Below the pieces are notes generated by a model. That model was not told where the DNA came from and searched no databases. It was given only the letters and a program-made list of their open reading frames with translations. A DNA stretch of 64,000 nt, taken from Longilinea arvoryzae (GTDB lineage: Bacteria; Chloroflexota; Anaerolineae; Anaerolineales; Anaerolineaceae). A program made the translations under genes and the position numbers. This document shows positions 35,387 through 43,880 of the stretch, in pieces (the stretch's first letter is position 1; each line of letters starts with the position of its first letter). The DNA is taken from assembly GCF_001050235.1 (NCBI RefSeq), contig NZ_DF967973.1, positions 203,351-267,350 of the forward strand, in the 5' to 3' direction.

Positions 35387-36322
35387 ATGATTCAAACTGA
35401 AGGACTGACCAAACGTTTTATCAAATCCAAAAAGGACGCGCCCATCACCGCGGTCGATGACCTGACCCTGAGCGTGGCCGAGGGCGAGGTGTTCGGCTTT
35501 TTGGGACCCAACGGCGCCGGCAAGACGACCACGGTGCGCATGCTCACCAGCCTGATCGCGCCCACCAGTGGCCGCGCTTTCATCGACAAGCTCGAAATTG
35601 GCAGGGACGATCAGAAGATCCGCGGGCGGGTGGGCATTCTCACCGAGACGCCCGGCATGTACGAGCGCCTGAGCGCCGAACGCAACCTGACCATCTTCGC
35701 CCGCCTGTACGGCGTCAAGGACGTCTCCGGGCAGGTGGAGAAGTACCTGCGCATGCTGGGGCTGTGGGACCGGCGCTTCGACGAGGTGGGCAGTTTCTCG
35801 AAGGGCATGCGCCAGAAGCTGGCCATTGCCCGCGCGCTGCTGCACGAACCGCGCATCGTCTTCCTGGACGAACCCACCAGCGGCCTCGACCCCGAAGCCG
35901 CCAAGCTGGTGCGCGATTTTGTCGAAGAGCTCAAGACCGAGGGACGCACCATCTTCATCTGCACGCACAACCTGGACGAAGCCGACCGGCTGTGCGACCG
36001 GATCGGCATCTTCAAGACCCGCCTGATCACGACCGATTCGCCGGAGAATTTGCGCGAAAAGCTGTTCGGGCGCAAGGTGGTCTTTCACCTGCAGTCCATG
36101 CTGCCCGGACTGAGCGATCGCGTGCGCAATTTGCGGGGTATCAAGGACGTGCAGGCCGTGGAGAACCGCCTGCTGGTATCGCTGGACGATCCGGAAGCCC
36201 AGAACCCGGCCATCGTGAAGACGCTGGTCGAAGCCGGGGCGGGGGTGCAGTTCGTGGGTGAGCTGCGCCATTCGCTGGAAGATATCTATCTGGAGATGAT
36301 CCGGCAGGAGGAAGTGAAATGA
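35387..36322 (+). CDS. ABC transporter ATP-binding protein (DrrA/CcmA type)
   Basis: The product is 311 residues. Walker A G-P-N-G-A-G-K-T-T is at 40-48, the signature F-S-K-G-M-R-Q-K-L (LSGGQ variant) at ~135-143, Walker B I-V-F-L-D-E-P-T-S-G-L-D at ~157-168 and the switch His in I-C-T-H-N-L-D-E-A at ~189-197. The C-terminal ~90 residues are the DrrA-type extension. It powers an exporter whose permease is encoded next, overlapping by 4 bp (ATGA). AGAGGAATTC before ATG 35387 is a good ribosome site. The substrate is unknown; drugs, lipids or peptides are usual for the family. Confidence 0.9.
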   Translation: MIQTEGLTKRFIKSKKDAPITAVDDLTLSVAEGEVFGFLGPNGAGKTTTVRMLTSLIAPTSGRAFIDKLEIGRDDQKIRGRVGILTETPGMYERLSAERNLTIFARLYGVKDVSGQVEKYLRMLGLWDRRFDEVGSFSKGMRQKLAIARALLHEPRIVFLDEPTSGLDPEAAKLVRDFVEELKTEGRTIFICTHNLDEADRLCDRIGIFKTRLITTDSPENLREKLFGRKVVFHLQSMLPGLSDRVRNLRGIKDVQAVENRLLVSLDDPEAQNPAIVKTLVEAGAGVQFVGELRHSLEDIYLEMIRQEEVK

Positions 36323-37113
36323 CAGACCGAATTCGCACGATCATGGGCAAGGAATGGACGGAAGTCTTCAAGAACAAGATGGTGCTGTTCACCGTCCTGT
36401 TCATGCCGTTGCTGTTCACCGCGCTGCCGCTGATCATGCTGGGTACGATGAGCGGGTCGGTGAGCGCCGATGGCGCGGATATGACGGATATGCCGGCCCA
36501 GTTTGCACGAGCCTGCGCGGGCCTGAGCTCGGGCGATTGCATGCAGGCTTACCTGATGAATGAGTTCATGCTGCTGTTCATGATGATGCCGCTGATCATC
36601 CCGATCACCATCGCGGCTTATTCGGTGGTGGGCGAAAAGGCCACCCGCAGCCTCGAACCGCTGCTGGCGACACCGATCACCACTGAAGAGCTGCTGGCGG
36701 GCAAGGGCCTGGCGGCGGTCATCCCCGGCGTGCTGGCCACCTGGCTGTGCTTCGGCATCTTCCTGCTGCTGCTGCCGGTGGTGGGTGTGAGCGCGCGTCT
36801 GTTCGCCTACATCACCGGGCCGACCTGGCTGCTGGCGGTGCTGGTGGCGGGCCCGCTGATGGCGGTCATGGCGGTCAACTTCGCGCTGATCGTGTCTTCG
36901 CGCGTCAACGACCCGCGCGTGGCCGAGCAGCTCTCGACGATCATCATCCTGCCGCTGCTGGCGGTGCTGTTCGGGTCGCTGGCCGGGATCATCATCCTGA
37001 ACGTGACCAACATGCTGATCGGCATTCTGATCATCGTGGTTGTCGACGTGGCCCTGATCTGGGTTGGCGCGCGACTGTTCCAGCGCGAAGTGATTTTGAC
37101 ACGTTGGAAATAA
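36319..37113 (+). CDS. ABC-2-type exporter permease
   Basis: The product is 264 residues with six hydrophobic helices. The N-terminus (RIRTIMGKEWTEVFKNKMVL) and the middle block S-V-V-G-E-K-A-T-R-S-L-E-P-L-L-A-T-P-I-T-T-E-E-L are the hallmark of ABC-2 permeases. An extracytoplasmic loop after the first helix has two cysteines (RACAGL, SGDCMQ). It forms the membrane channel for the ATPase encoded just upstream (4-bp overlap). The substrate is unknown. Confidence 0.88.
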   Translation: MTDRIRTIMGKEWTEVFKNKMVLFTVLFMPLLFTALPLIMLGTMSGSVSADGADMTDMPAQFARACAGLSSGDCMQAYLMNEFMLLFMMMPLIIPITIAAYSVVGEKATRSLEPLLATPITTEELLAGKGLAAVIPGVLATWLCFGIFLLLLPVVGVSARLFAYITGPTWLLAVLVAGPLMAVMAVNFALIVSSRVNDPRVAEQLSTIIILPLLAVLFGSLAGIIILNVTNMLIGILIIVVVDVALIWVGARLFQREVILTRWK

Positions 37114-37252
37114 AGAGGGGAAGAGGTATGAGGTATGCGCTCAGTTTTCCGGAAATAATTTATGGCCGTCCAGGAAAAGCACCTTTACCCCGCTGACCAC
37201 AGAACTCATCACTCATCACCCCTCACTCATTGACTTTTGGGAGAAATTTTGA

Positions 37253-38014
37253 ATGAAGAAGACGCTTTTTTCGATGCTGCTGGCCGCTTTTTTGCTGCTG
37301 GCGATGGTTTTGCCGGCGGCAGCCCAGGCGGATGAAGAATACCAGCTCAAGGTCAACCGGATGGTGGGCAGTGAATTTGGCAACCAGATCACCGGGACCT
37401 ATAAGCTGACCCTTTCCGGCGATTTGAGCGCCGTGCAATCCGTCGAATTTCGCATTGACGGCCAGTCCATCGGGACGGATAATGAGAGTCCCTTCAGCCT
37501 GGTGTTCGATACTTCGGCATACGACAGCGGGGCACATCAACTGAGCGCCGCGGTGAGCACCAGCGACGGCCGCACGCTCGAAACGGCGGCGCGGAACTTC
37601 GATTTCATGTCGGGTGAAGAAACCGGCGCGATGCTTGGCAAGGTCCTGCTGCCCATTCTGGGCATTGTGGCTCTGATGATGCTGGTGCAGTTTGCGATGG
37701 TCCGCAAGCAGCCCCTGACGCACATTGCGCCGGGAACTCCGCGGGAGTACGGTCTGAAGGGCGGTGCGATCTGTTCGCACTGCGGGCGGCCGTTCGCCAT
37801 CCACTTCTGGGCGATGAATTTGCTGCCCACCATGCGCCTTGACCGCTGCGACTTCTGCGGCAAGTGGGGCGTGCAGCACACCCTCTCGCTGCGTGAACTG
37901 CGCGCAGCCGAACAGCGCGAGGTCGCGCAGGCAGCCCCCGAAGCTCCCATCGCCGGGAAAACCGAGGCAGAAAAGATGAAAGAGATGATGGAGAAGACGC
38001 GGTACAATTCATAG
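37253..38014 (+). CDS. Membrane protein with Ig-like ectodomain and zinc ribbon, copy 1
   Basis: The product is 253 residues. After a signal peptide (~1-25, ending AAAQA) an Ig/cadherin-like ectodomain (~27-120, VEFRIDGQSIGTDNESPFSL) is followed by one transmembrane helix (~127-146). The cytoplasmic part has two zinc-binding pairs, C-S-H-C and C-D-F-C (~180 and ~204), and ends in a charged helix (EAEKMKEMMEK). It is a close paralog of the gene at 38186. I do not recognise a named family. The topology suggests a sensor or adaptor. It follows the ABC exporter by 140 bp and may work with it. Ribosome site: GGGAGAAATTTTGA. Confidence 0.68.
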   Translation: MKKTLFSMLLAAFLLLAMVLPAAAQADEEYQLKVNRMVGSEFGNQITGTYKLTLSGDLSAVQSVEFRIDGQSIGTDNESPFSLVFDTSAYDSGAHQLSAAVSTSDGRTLETAARNFDFMSGEETGAMLGKVLLPILGIVALMMLVQFAMVRKQPLTHIAPGTPREYGLKGGAICSHCGRPFAIHFWAMNLLPTMRLDRCDFCGKWGVQHTLSLRELRAAEQREVAQAAPEAPIAGKTEAEKMKEMMEKTRYNS

Positions 38015-38185
38015 GAACGTAAACGGGATGCGTGATGCGTGAAGTGGAAGATACAGGTTGGGTTGAGCGGCGTAAACCCCTGCTTTCATCGGCTGACGCC
38101 GGAACGAAACCCAACCTGGAGGCGCTGATCTTTCCTGTGAATTTTATGAACGGCGTTGAGAAAAAACGGTAGGAGAGATGAATTC

Positions 38186-38956
38186 ATGAAGAAGCGATGG
38201 TTTTCGATCCTGCTGGCCGGCATGTTGCTGCTGGCGTTCGTTTTGCCGGCGGCGGCCCAAACGGATGCAGAATACCTGCTCAAGGTCAACAAGATCATGG
38301 GCACCAATATGGGCAGCCAGATCAACGGGACCTTCAAGCTGGGCATCGACGGCGACCTGAGCGTGGTGAAGTCGGTCGAATTTCGCATCGACGGCCAGGC
38401 GATCGGCACGGCCGATACGGCGCCGTTCACGCTGGTGTTCAAGACGACATCCTTCTCCGGCGGCGCCCACAAATTGAGCGCCGCGGTGAGCACAACCGAC
38501 GGCCGCACGCTCGAAACACCGGCGCGAACCTTCGATTTCATCTCCGGCGAGCAGGCCGGCGAGTTGTTCAGCCGGGTCATCCTGCCGGTGATGGGTATCA
38601 TCTTTGGCGTGATCGCCGTGATGATGGTGCTGCAGTTCGTCGTGTTCCGCAATCGCCCGCTGGCTCACATCGAGCCGGGCGCTCCGCGCAACTACGGCCT
38701 GAAGGGCGGCGCGATCTGTTCGCACTGCGGCCGCCCGTTTGCCATCCACTTCTGGGCCATCAATTTGCTGCCAACGATGCGCTACGATCGCTGCGATTAT
38801 TGCGGCAAATGGGGCGTGCAGCACATCGTCTCGTTGAGCGCATTGCGCGCGGCCGAGCAGCGTGAAATCGCCGCGGCCCGGCCCGAAGTTCCCATCCCCG
38901 AAAAGAGTGAGGAAGAGAAGCTGAAGGAAATGATGGATAAGGCGAAGTATGAGTAG
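38186..38956 (+). CDS. Membrane protein with Ig-like ectodomain and zinc ribbon, copy 2
   Basis: The product is 256 residues and similar to the preceding gene over its whole length: signal peptide, VEFRIDGQAIGTADTAPFTL ectodomain, transmembrane helix, and zinc pairs C-S-H-C and C-D-Y-C. The duplication is clearly tandem, with retained domain order and altered ectodomain residues, which suggests diversification of ligand. The start at 38186 has GGAGAGATGAATTC upstream. Function is unknown; the pair may form a heteromer. Confidence 0.68.
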   Translation: MKKRWFSILLAGMLLLAFVLPAAAQTDAEYLLKVNKIMGTNMGSQINGTFKLGIDGDLSVVKSVEFRIDGQAIGTADTAPFTLVFKTTSFSGGAHKLSAAVSTTDGRTLETPARTFDFISGEQAGELFSRVILPVMGIIFGVIAVMMVLQFVVFRNRPLAHIEPGAPRNYGLKGGAICSHCGRPFAIHFWAINLLPTMRYDRCDYCGKWGVQHIVSLSALRAAEQREIAAARPEVPIPEKSEEEKLKEMMDKAKYE

Positions 38957-39413
38957 GAAGTGAAGAGTAATACGGTATTCGTTGATTCGGTATTCGTTGA
39001 TTCGATACTCGATCGTCGGTAAAAATAAACAGGAAGGAGCGGGCCTTGAATGGACTCGCTCCTTTTTTTATCAATAATTTTTAAATTTCCATCCTCTTCA
39101 TCCCTGTGCATCCTGCCATCCTGTGAGTTCTTATCCCTTTGTTGTCCTGTTATCCGTTCTCTTCTCTCCAAAAATCCTCTTCATCCTCTTTATCCCTGTG
39201 CATCCTGCCCATCCTGTGAATTCTTATCCCTTTGTCGTCCTGTTATCCGTTCTCTTCTCTCCAAAAATCCTCTTCATCCTCTTCATCCCTGTGCATCCTG
39301 CCCATCCTGTGAATTCTTATCCCTCTGTCGTCTTGGTATCCATCCTCTTTTCTCTAAAAATCCTCTTTATCCTCTTCATCCCTGTGAATCTTGTCCATCC
39401 TGTGAATTCCTCC
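38957..39413. repeat. Repeats including a 93-bp tandem array
   Basis: The first ~60 bp hold GGTATTCGTTGATTCG units. From ~39083 a 93-bp unit repeats: ~39083-39175, 39176-39268, 39269-39361 and a partial fourth to ~39413. The unit contains CATCCTGTGAATTCTTATCC and CCTCTTCATCC and ends in AAAAAT. The array abuts the stop of the HsmA-like gene on the other strand. Because 93 is divisible by three, it gives a spurious repeated reading frame; I do not regard it as coding. Confidence 0.85.
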
Positions 39414-39788
39414 CTACGCCAGCATGGCGCCGGCCAGGCCGGTCATGAAGGGCACCAGCCAGACCAACCAGACGACCAGGCTGAATTTGTGAAAGCTGTG
39501 GATCGCTTTTTCGTCGCGCCGGACCAGGACGATGGTCGCCCAGACGGCGTGCCCCAGCATCAACAGGATCGCCAGCAGGCCGGTGAAGCCGTGCACGTCG
39601 AAGGCCATACCCCCGGCGATTTTGCTCATCAAAGTGGTGCCGGTGGTGTCGAACACCAAGCCGATCCAGAACAGGATCAGGTGCAGCGGCTTGAGCCGGC
39701 CGGCGAAGCGTTCGCTCCACACGCCGAGGGTGTAAAAAAGCAGGGCCGAGCTGATGGCGGCGATCGCCAATCCTAATAACGTGGTCAT
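39414..39788 (-). CDS. HsmA-family membrane protein
   Basis: The product is 124 residues with four hydrophobic helices. The motif W-I-G-L-V-F-D-T-T-G-T-T-L-M (~42-55) and H-G-F-T-G-L-L-A-I-L-L-M-L-G-H-A (~66-81) match the HsmA-type small membrane family. Such proteins are often next to TetR regulators, as here (TetR at 39912 on the same strand, 123 bp upstream). Function is not established; the His/Asp pattern suggests haem or metal binding. The start at 39788 has AAGGAG 6 nt upstream. Expression is probably controlled by the TetR. Confidence 0.72.
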   Translation of the reverse strand: MTTLLGLAIAAISSALLFYTLGVWSERFAGRLKPLHLILFWIGLVFDTTGTTLMSKIAGGMAFDVHGFTGLLAILLMLGHAVWATIVLVRRDEKAIHSFHKFSLVVWLVWLVPFMTGLAGAMLA

Positions 39789-39911
39789 AATTAACTCCTT
39801 AAGTAATTCGAATTCAGATTTCAAGCAGCATGAAACCAGCCGCCGGCCGGTTTTGGGTTCCGGTGGTTGAATGCGTGCTATTCGGTTGGCGGACGGATCG
39901 GGCGGGGGTGG

Positions 39912-40487
39912 TTATGGCCGGTTGCGCGATCCCTCGATGTAATAATCGGTCAGTTTTCCGGCCAGGGAAGGATTGTCGGTGTGCAGGTCGGCGGCCTTGC
40001 CGATGAAGTTATTGACGCTGCCCATGAAAATGAGCGCCAGCAGGGTCGGGTCGTCGCGGCGCAGTTCGCCGGCGTCGATGCCGGCCTGCATCAGGGCGAT
40101 CATCGGTCCGAAGAGTTCGTTGTGAAAGGCATCCCGGATGCGGACCAGGTTTTCGGGCCGTTTGAGGTGCTCGCGGTCGCGCAGCAGGCTGGAATAATCG
40201 GTCTGAAAACTGTCGAGGATTTCGGCGGCGATGGCCTGCAGGCGCTCGCGCAGGCTGCCGGGGCGTTCGATGATCTCGCGAAATCCGTGCAGCTTGTATT
40301 GGAGGATCTGGACGAACAGGTTTTCCTTATCCTGGAAGTAATAATACAGGGTTGGCTTGCTCAGCTTGCAGCGCAGGCAGAGTTCGTCGATGCTCACCCC
40401 GCGATAGCCCTTCTGCTGGAAGAGCTGCCAGCCTTCCTCGAGGATGCAGCGCGCGGTCTCGTGTTCGTCCAACCGGTTCGATTCCAT
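39912..40487 (-). CDS. TetR/AcrR-family transcriptional regulator
   Basis: The product is 191 residues. The HTH is at ~27-60 (GYRGVSIDELCLRCKLSKPT followed by LYYYFQDKENLF), a canonical TetR DNA-binding domain. The helical ligand-binding domain follows. Two TetR-type palindromes lie 23-57 bp upstream of the start, pointing to autoregulation. The downstream HsmA-like gene, on the same strand, is a probable target. The ligand is unknown. Confidence 0.9.
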   Translation of the reverse strand: MESNRLDEHETARCILEEGWQLFQQKGYRGVSIDELCLRCKLSKPTLYYYFQDKENLFVQILQYKLHGFREIIERPGSLRERLQAIAAEILDSFQTDYSSLLRDREHLKRPENLVRIRDAFHNELFGPMIALMQAGIDAGELRRDDPTLLALIFMGSVNNFIGKAADLHTDNPSLAGKLTDYYIEGSRNRP

Positions 40488-40509
40488 GCTGTGTGCCTTT
40501 CACGTTATA

Positions 40510-40544
40510 TATACTAAACAGTATATAGTATACTAAATAGTATA
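40510..40544. promoter_or_regulatory. Tandem TetR operators
   Basis: Two 16-bp palindromes TATACTAAACAGTATA (40510-40525) and TATACTAAATAGTATA (40529-40544) share TATACT-N4-AGTATA and start 19 bp apart. They sit just upstream of the tetR start and overlap its likely promoter. Confidence 0.8.
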
Positions 40545-40822
40545 GAGACTGTCAAGGGGAAATGGGGAATCGATATTCGTTGAAACGGTATTCGGTATTC
40601 GTCAATTCGGTATTCGGTTATGCGGTGAAGAGTTCTGAGTTCTGAGGCAAAAAAATATCGATTGCCGGATGCCAATTTGACTCTTTTTCGTGTTTTTCGT
40701 GGTCAACACCATCGTAGTCTTCCAGGACAGAAATCCTTGGATTCTTCCGATTCATTCCTCCGAATACCGAATCAACGAATACCGAGTACCGAATACCGAG
40801 TACCGAATCAACGCCTCACACT
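40545..40822. repeat. Intergenic ACCGAATCAACGAATACC-type repeats
   Basis: Two blocks of units (GGTATTCG at 40567-40625; ACCGAATCAACGAATACCGA at 40755-40812) bracket ~130 bp of unremarkable sequence. No gene or clear terminator is visible. Confidence 0.65.
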
Positions 40823-42499
40823 TCACCTTCTTCTAAAAATCAACATCCCATCCGAGCCGTAAATATCCGTGGGGATCTTCTTAATCAGTTCGTATTGCGC
40901 CTGGAACTGCGGGTTGGGCAGCAGACCGTTGCGCCCGTAGACTTCGAGCAGGACGATCCAGTCCGGCTGCTGGTCGAGGATCAGGCCGGGAGCGATGGCG
41001 TAATTGATGACGTAGTAACTTTTATCCAGCGGGTAATAATCGAGGGCTTCGGGCGAGTTGAGCCCGACCGTATCCAGAATGCGCGCCGGGGTGTAGTAGC
41101 CCAGCACACCCACGTCGCCGGCGGCCAGGACGGTATTCGAGCTCATCTGCGGGGCGGCGAAATCGGCCGCCTGGCGGTAGAGCAGCTCGAGCTTGTACCA
41201 GGCCATCTCCGGCGCGGGCCGGTCGGCGCCGTGATCGGGGTGCAGGCGCCATTCGGAGAGGGAAAGAAGGGTGGGGAGGAGGAGAAGGGCGAGAAGAAGA
41301 ACGATGCGGAGAAGAGGGGAGGGAATGCTGAATGAGGAATGCTGAATGCTGAATGAAGAAGAGGAAAGTTCAGCGGTATTCGTTGATTCGATATTCGTTG
41401 ATTCGGTATTCGGTGATTCGGATACCGGATACCGAGTACCGGATACCGCATACCTTCTTCCCATCACCAGCGTCTCCACCCCCGTCAGGATGCCCAGCAT
41501 GTAGACCGGCAGCGGCGGGGTCAGATACCAGCGGAAGATGAGCGGGTTGGGCAGGGCAAAGGCCAGGAAGTACAGCCCGGGGTAAACCAGCCAGCCCAGC
41601 AGGCGGGGTTCGCTTTTATAGATGCGCCGCGCGCCGATGACATACAGAAAGGGATACAACACCAGCCCCAGGCCCACGGCCAGCGCCGAGCCGATCAGGT
41701 TTTGCTCCATGAAGGGTGTGGCGTAATGCTGGATCAGGCGGATCAAAGCCGCGTAATCGTCGAGGCGGTAAGCGCCGAGCTTGGCCTGCACCGAGTGCGG
41801 CACGGGCGAACCGAACGTCAGAGTGGCAAAGAGCACCCAGCCCAGGGTGGGGATGAGAAACGCACCCAGTTCGCGCGCGCTGAGGGGCTCGTCGGTCTTG
41901 CGGACGGCGCGCACCAGCCGGTCGAGAATCAGCACGCCAACCAGCAGGACGGCGTCCGGGCGGGTGAGGATGGCCAGCGCGCCGAGCAGCCCGGTCAGCG
42001 CGCGGCGGCGTTTCGCATACGCCAGCGCCAGCCCGGTCAGCAGCAGCACGTAGAGCGATGTCTCGAGCCCGCCGATCGAAAAGGTGACGCTGTAAGGCGC
42101 GATCGACCAGACCAACGCGACCGCGTAACCCGCCCAGCCGGGGCCGCGGCGCCGCCCCGCAACGGGCTCGGCGATGAATTTCCCCAGCCGAATGAGCAGG
42201 TAGCAGGTGAGCGCGTCGGCCAGCGCGTTGAACAGCCAGGCGTTGACCGGAAAATCCGCGTTCACCCCGCCGGTCAACAGGCCGAGGCCGGCCATGATGA
42301 AGGTGTACAGCGGCGTGGTGGTGCCCTGGATGGGCTGCCCGGGATTGTAGACGAAACCCTCTCCGGCCAGCAGATTGCGCGCGTAGCGGAAGGTGATGTA
42401 CGAATCGTCGATGGTCCGCGGGCCGGGGATCAGGCGGGCGGCGAGGGCGATCAGCAGGATGGAAATGGAAAGAATGGTGGTAAGTTGGGGTTTACGCAT
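40823..42499 (-). CDS. GT-C membrane glycosyltransferase with repeat-encoded linker
   Basis: The product is 558 residues with ~10 hydrophobic helices. The first loop reads D-D-S-Y-I-T-F-R-Y-A-R-N-L (~31-43), and G-F-V-Y-N-P-G-Q-P-I-Q-G-T-T-T-P-L-Y follows, the typical DD-x-I-T-x-R-Y-A pattern of GT-C enzymes using lipid-linked sugars. Between helices, residues ~350-392 (SESPNTESTNIESTNTAELS and SSFSIQHSSFSIP) are encoded by dispersed intergenic repeats (41322-41458). This low-complexity linker would be cytoplasmic or periplasmic and absent from relatives. The C-terminal domain (~410-558) is soluble-like. The start at 42499 follows directly from family alignment; its ribosome site is weak and overlaps CATTCATC-type repeats. 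Confidence 0.75.
   Translation of the reverse strand: MRKPQLTTILSISILLIALAARLIPGPRTIDDSYITFRYARNLLAGEGFVYNPGQPIQGTTTPLYTFIMAGLGLLTGGVNADFPVNAWLFNALADALTCYLLIRLGKFIAEPVAGRRRGPGWAGYAVALVWSIAPYSVTFSIGGLETSLYVLLLTGLALAYAKRRRALTGLLGALAILTRPDAVLLVGVLILDRLVRAVRKTDEPLSARELGAFLIPTLGWVLFATLTFGSPVPHSVQAKLGAYRLDDYAALIRLIQHYATPFMEQNLIGSALAVGLGLVLYPFLYVIGARRIYKSEPRLLGWLVYPGLYFLAFALPNPLIFRWYLTPPLPVYMLGILTGVETLVMGRRYAVSGTRYPVSESPNTESTNIESTNTAELSSSSFSIQHSSFSIPSPLLRIVLLLALLLLPTLLSLSEWRLHPDHGADRPAPEMAWYKLELLYRQAADFAAPQMSSNTVLAAGDVGVLGYYTPARILDTVGLNSPEALDYYPLDKSYYVINYAIAPGLILDQQPDWIVLLEVYGRNGLLPNPQFQAQYELIKKIPTDIYGSDGMLIFRRR
41322..41458. repeat. Dispersed intergenic repeats inside a coding sequence
   Basis: CTGAATGAGGAATGCTGAAT units, then TTCGTTGATTCGATATTCG and GATACCGGATACCGAGTACC units, the same families that fill spacers at 10073-10225 and 40755-40812, lie in frame inside the glycosyltransferase gene. 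Confidence 0.8.
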
Positions 42500-42765
42500 G
42501 AGAATGATGAATGGCGAATGCTGAACCCTCTTCGAGGGCGATGCTGAATGAGAAGAATTGCTGATTGCTGATGTCTGATTGTTGATTGAAGAAGAGAAGG
42601 CGAAGCGTGACGGGTGAAGCGGAAAGAGGGGGCGACGGCCTGCATGTCGGTTCTGCGGGGGGTGGAAAGTCTGCCCCGCGGCTTTAGCCAACAGCCTCCT
42701 TCAAACCGGCCTACAAGCTCCTCTCTCTCTGTGACCTCTGTGGCTCGTTTTTTTCTTTATCTTCC
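42500..42765. repeat. Intergenic mixed repeats
   Basis: The spacer has CGAATGCTGAACCCTCTTCG, AATTGCTGATTGCTGATG and, nearer the thioesterase gene, CTCTGTGACCTCTGTGG units. No gene is supported. Confidence 0.6.
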
Positions 42766-43182
42766 CTACGAATTCTTCTCCGTGTCTCCGTGGTGAATCT
42801 TCTCTTCCAACCGCTGGTTGAAGCGCCCGATGTCGATGATGAAGCGCTCGTGTTCGCCCTCGGCGATTTTCTCGACCGCGTCCCAGGCCTCCACCTTGAA
42901 GCGCAGACGGCGGCGGTCGACCTCGATCAGCTCGCTGTGGAAGCGCACTTCCAGCCCGACCGGCGTGGCGGCCAGGTGCTTGACGTTCACCCACGTCCCA
43001 ACCGTGGTCTGGCCGGCATCCAGGTAGGGCAGCACCGCCAGGTGCGAGGTGCGTTCGAGCATGCCGATGAGGCGCGGCGTGGAGAGCACGGGCGGCAGCG
43101 TCTCGCCGCCGGAGTGGCGCGCCGTGTCGCTTTCCTGCACGGTCAGGGTCAATTCATGGGTCAGGCCAGGCTCGAGAGACAT
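42766..43182 (-). CDS. Hotdog thioesterase (FlK-like)
   Basis: The product is 138 residues. The hotdog pattern is L-T-V-Q-E-S-D-T-A-R-H-S-G-G-E-T-L-P-P-V-L-S-T-P at ~14-37, then T-V-G-T-W-V-N-V-K-H-L-A-A-T-P-V-G, with the Thr/Glu/His residues of FlK-type thioesterases. It hydrolyses small acyl-CoA or is a housekeeping enzyme; the substrate is unknown. The ATG at 43182 has GGAG 8 nt upstream; ATG 43209 is a possible longer start. The last ~10 residues (IHHGDTEKNS) are encoded by a CACCACGGAGACACGGAG-type dispersed repeat, so the natural C-terminus probably ended earlier. Confidence 0.8.
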   Translation of the reverse strand: MSLEPGLTHELTLTVQESDTARHSGGETLPPVLSTPRLIGMLERTSHLAVLPYLDAGQTTVGTWVNVKHLAATPVGLEVRFHSELIEVDRRRLRFKVEAWDAVEKIAEGEHERFIIDIGRFNQRLEEKIHHGDTEKNS

Positions 43183-43295
43183 TGGGACTCCGAAAAGGGA
43201 AATTTTCATCAATTGTATCGTATTGTGCGGAAAATACTGAATCTCGTTCACCTTCTTCATCCCGATATCCTGTCCATTCTGTCCTCTTTGCCCCC

Positions 43296-43880
43296 TTATC
43301 CCTTGCGCAGTAAAAAATGGTCGATGTACGTTCCCGGCAGGCGCTGGCGGGCGACGACCGTGAAACCAAGATGCGCATAGATATCCAAATTGCGCCGGTT
43401 GTGCGTTTCCAGGTAGATCCACTGCCCGGCGTCGCGCGCCAGACGGACCACCGGGTCGATCAACTGGCGGGCCAGGCCGCGTCCCTGAAAGGCCGGGTCG
43501 ACCACCAGGCTGTCGAGATACCAGTAGGGCTCGTGGGCGGTCACGGCGCGCAGGCTTTCAGCCCAGCGCAGGTAGCTCACCATCCGGGTCAACGGCGCGC
43601 GGCCGACCTGCTTCACCATCCGCAGCCCGGGCACCAGGTCGAGGATCGAAGGGAAAGAGTTATGCCGGTGAGGCGCCTGCCAGATGGCCAGGCCTTCGAG
43701 GGCGTTCGTTTTGAACGAATTGGAAAGCTGCGACCGCAGACGAAACCGGTACAGCGCCTCGATCTGGGCGCGGCGCTCCGAAATTTCTGGGAAGAAATGC
43801 CGAAACAGCGGGTCGTCGAAGAACGCCCGGGCAAACACGCCGGCGGCGAGCTGAATTTCGCTGGCAGTGAGTTTTTCCAT
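43296..43880 (-). CDS. GNAT-family N-acetyltransferase
   Basis: The product is 194 residues. The acetyl-CoA motif A is clear: Y-L-D-S-L-V-V-D-P-A-F-Q-G-R-G-L-A-R-Q-L-I (~121-141, with Q-G-R-G-L-A). Motif B follows: I-Y-L-E-T-H-N-R-R-N-L-D-I-Y-A-H-L-G-F (~154-172). The N-terminal half (FARAFFDDPLFRHFFPEISE) is typical of the subgroup. The acceptor is not readable. It lies 113 bp upstream of the thioesterase gene on the same strand, perhaps in one transcript. Between it and the NTF2-like gene (43881-44100) no gene is seen. Confidence 0.88.
   Translation of the reverse strand: MEKLTASEIQLAAGVFARAFFDDPLFRHFFPEISERRAQIEALYRFRLRSQLSNSFKTNALEGLAIWQAPHRHNSFPSILDLVPGLRMVKQVGRAPLTRMVSYLRWAESLRAVTAHEPYWYLDSLVVDPAFQGRGLARQLIDPVVRLARDAGQWIYLETHNRRNLDIYAHLGFTVVARQRLPGTYIDHFLLRKG

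Noticed and set aside
39123..39776. Long plus-strand frame with a 31-residue hydrophobic repeat
   Set aside because: It arises from the 93-bp tandem DNA repeat (divisible by three) and then runs antisense through the HsmA-like gene.
41702..42547. 281-codon plus-strand frame
   Set aside because: Antisense to the second GT-C gene, with the same low-complexity composition.
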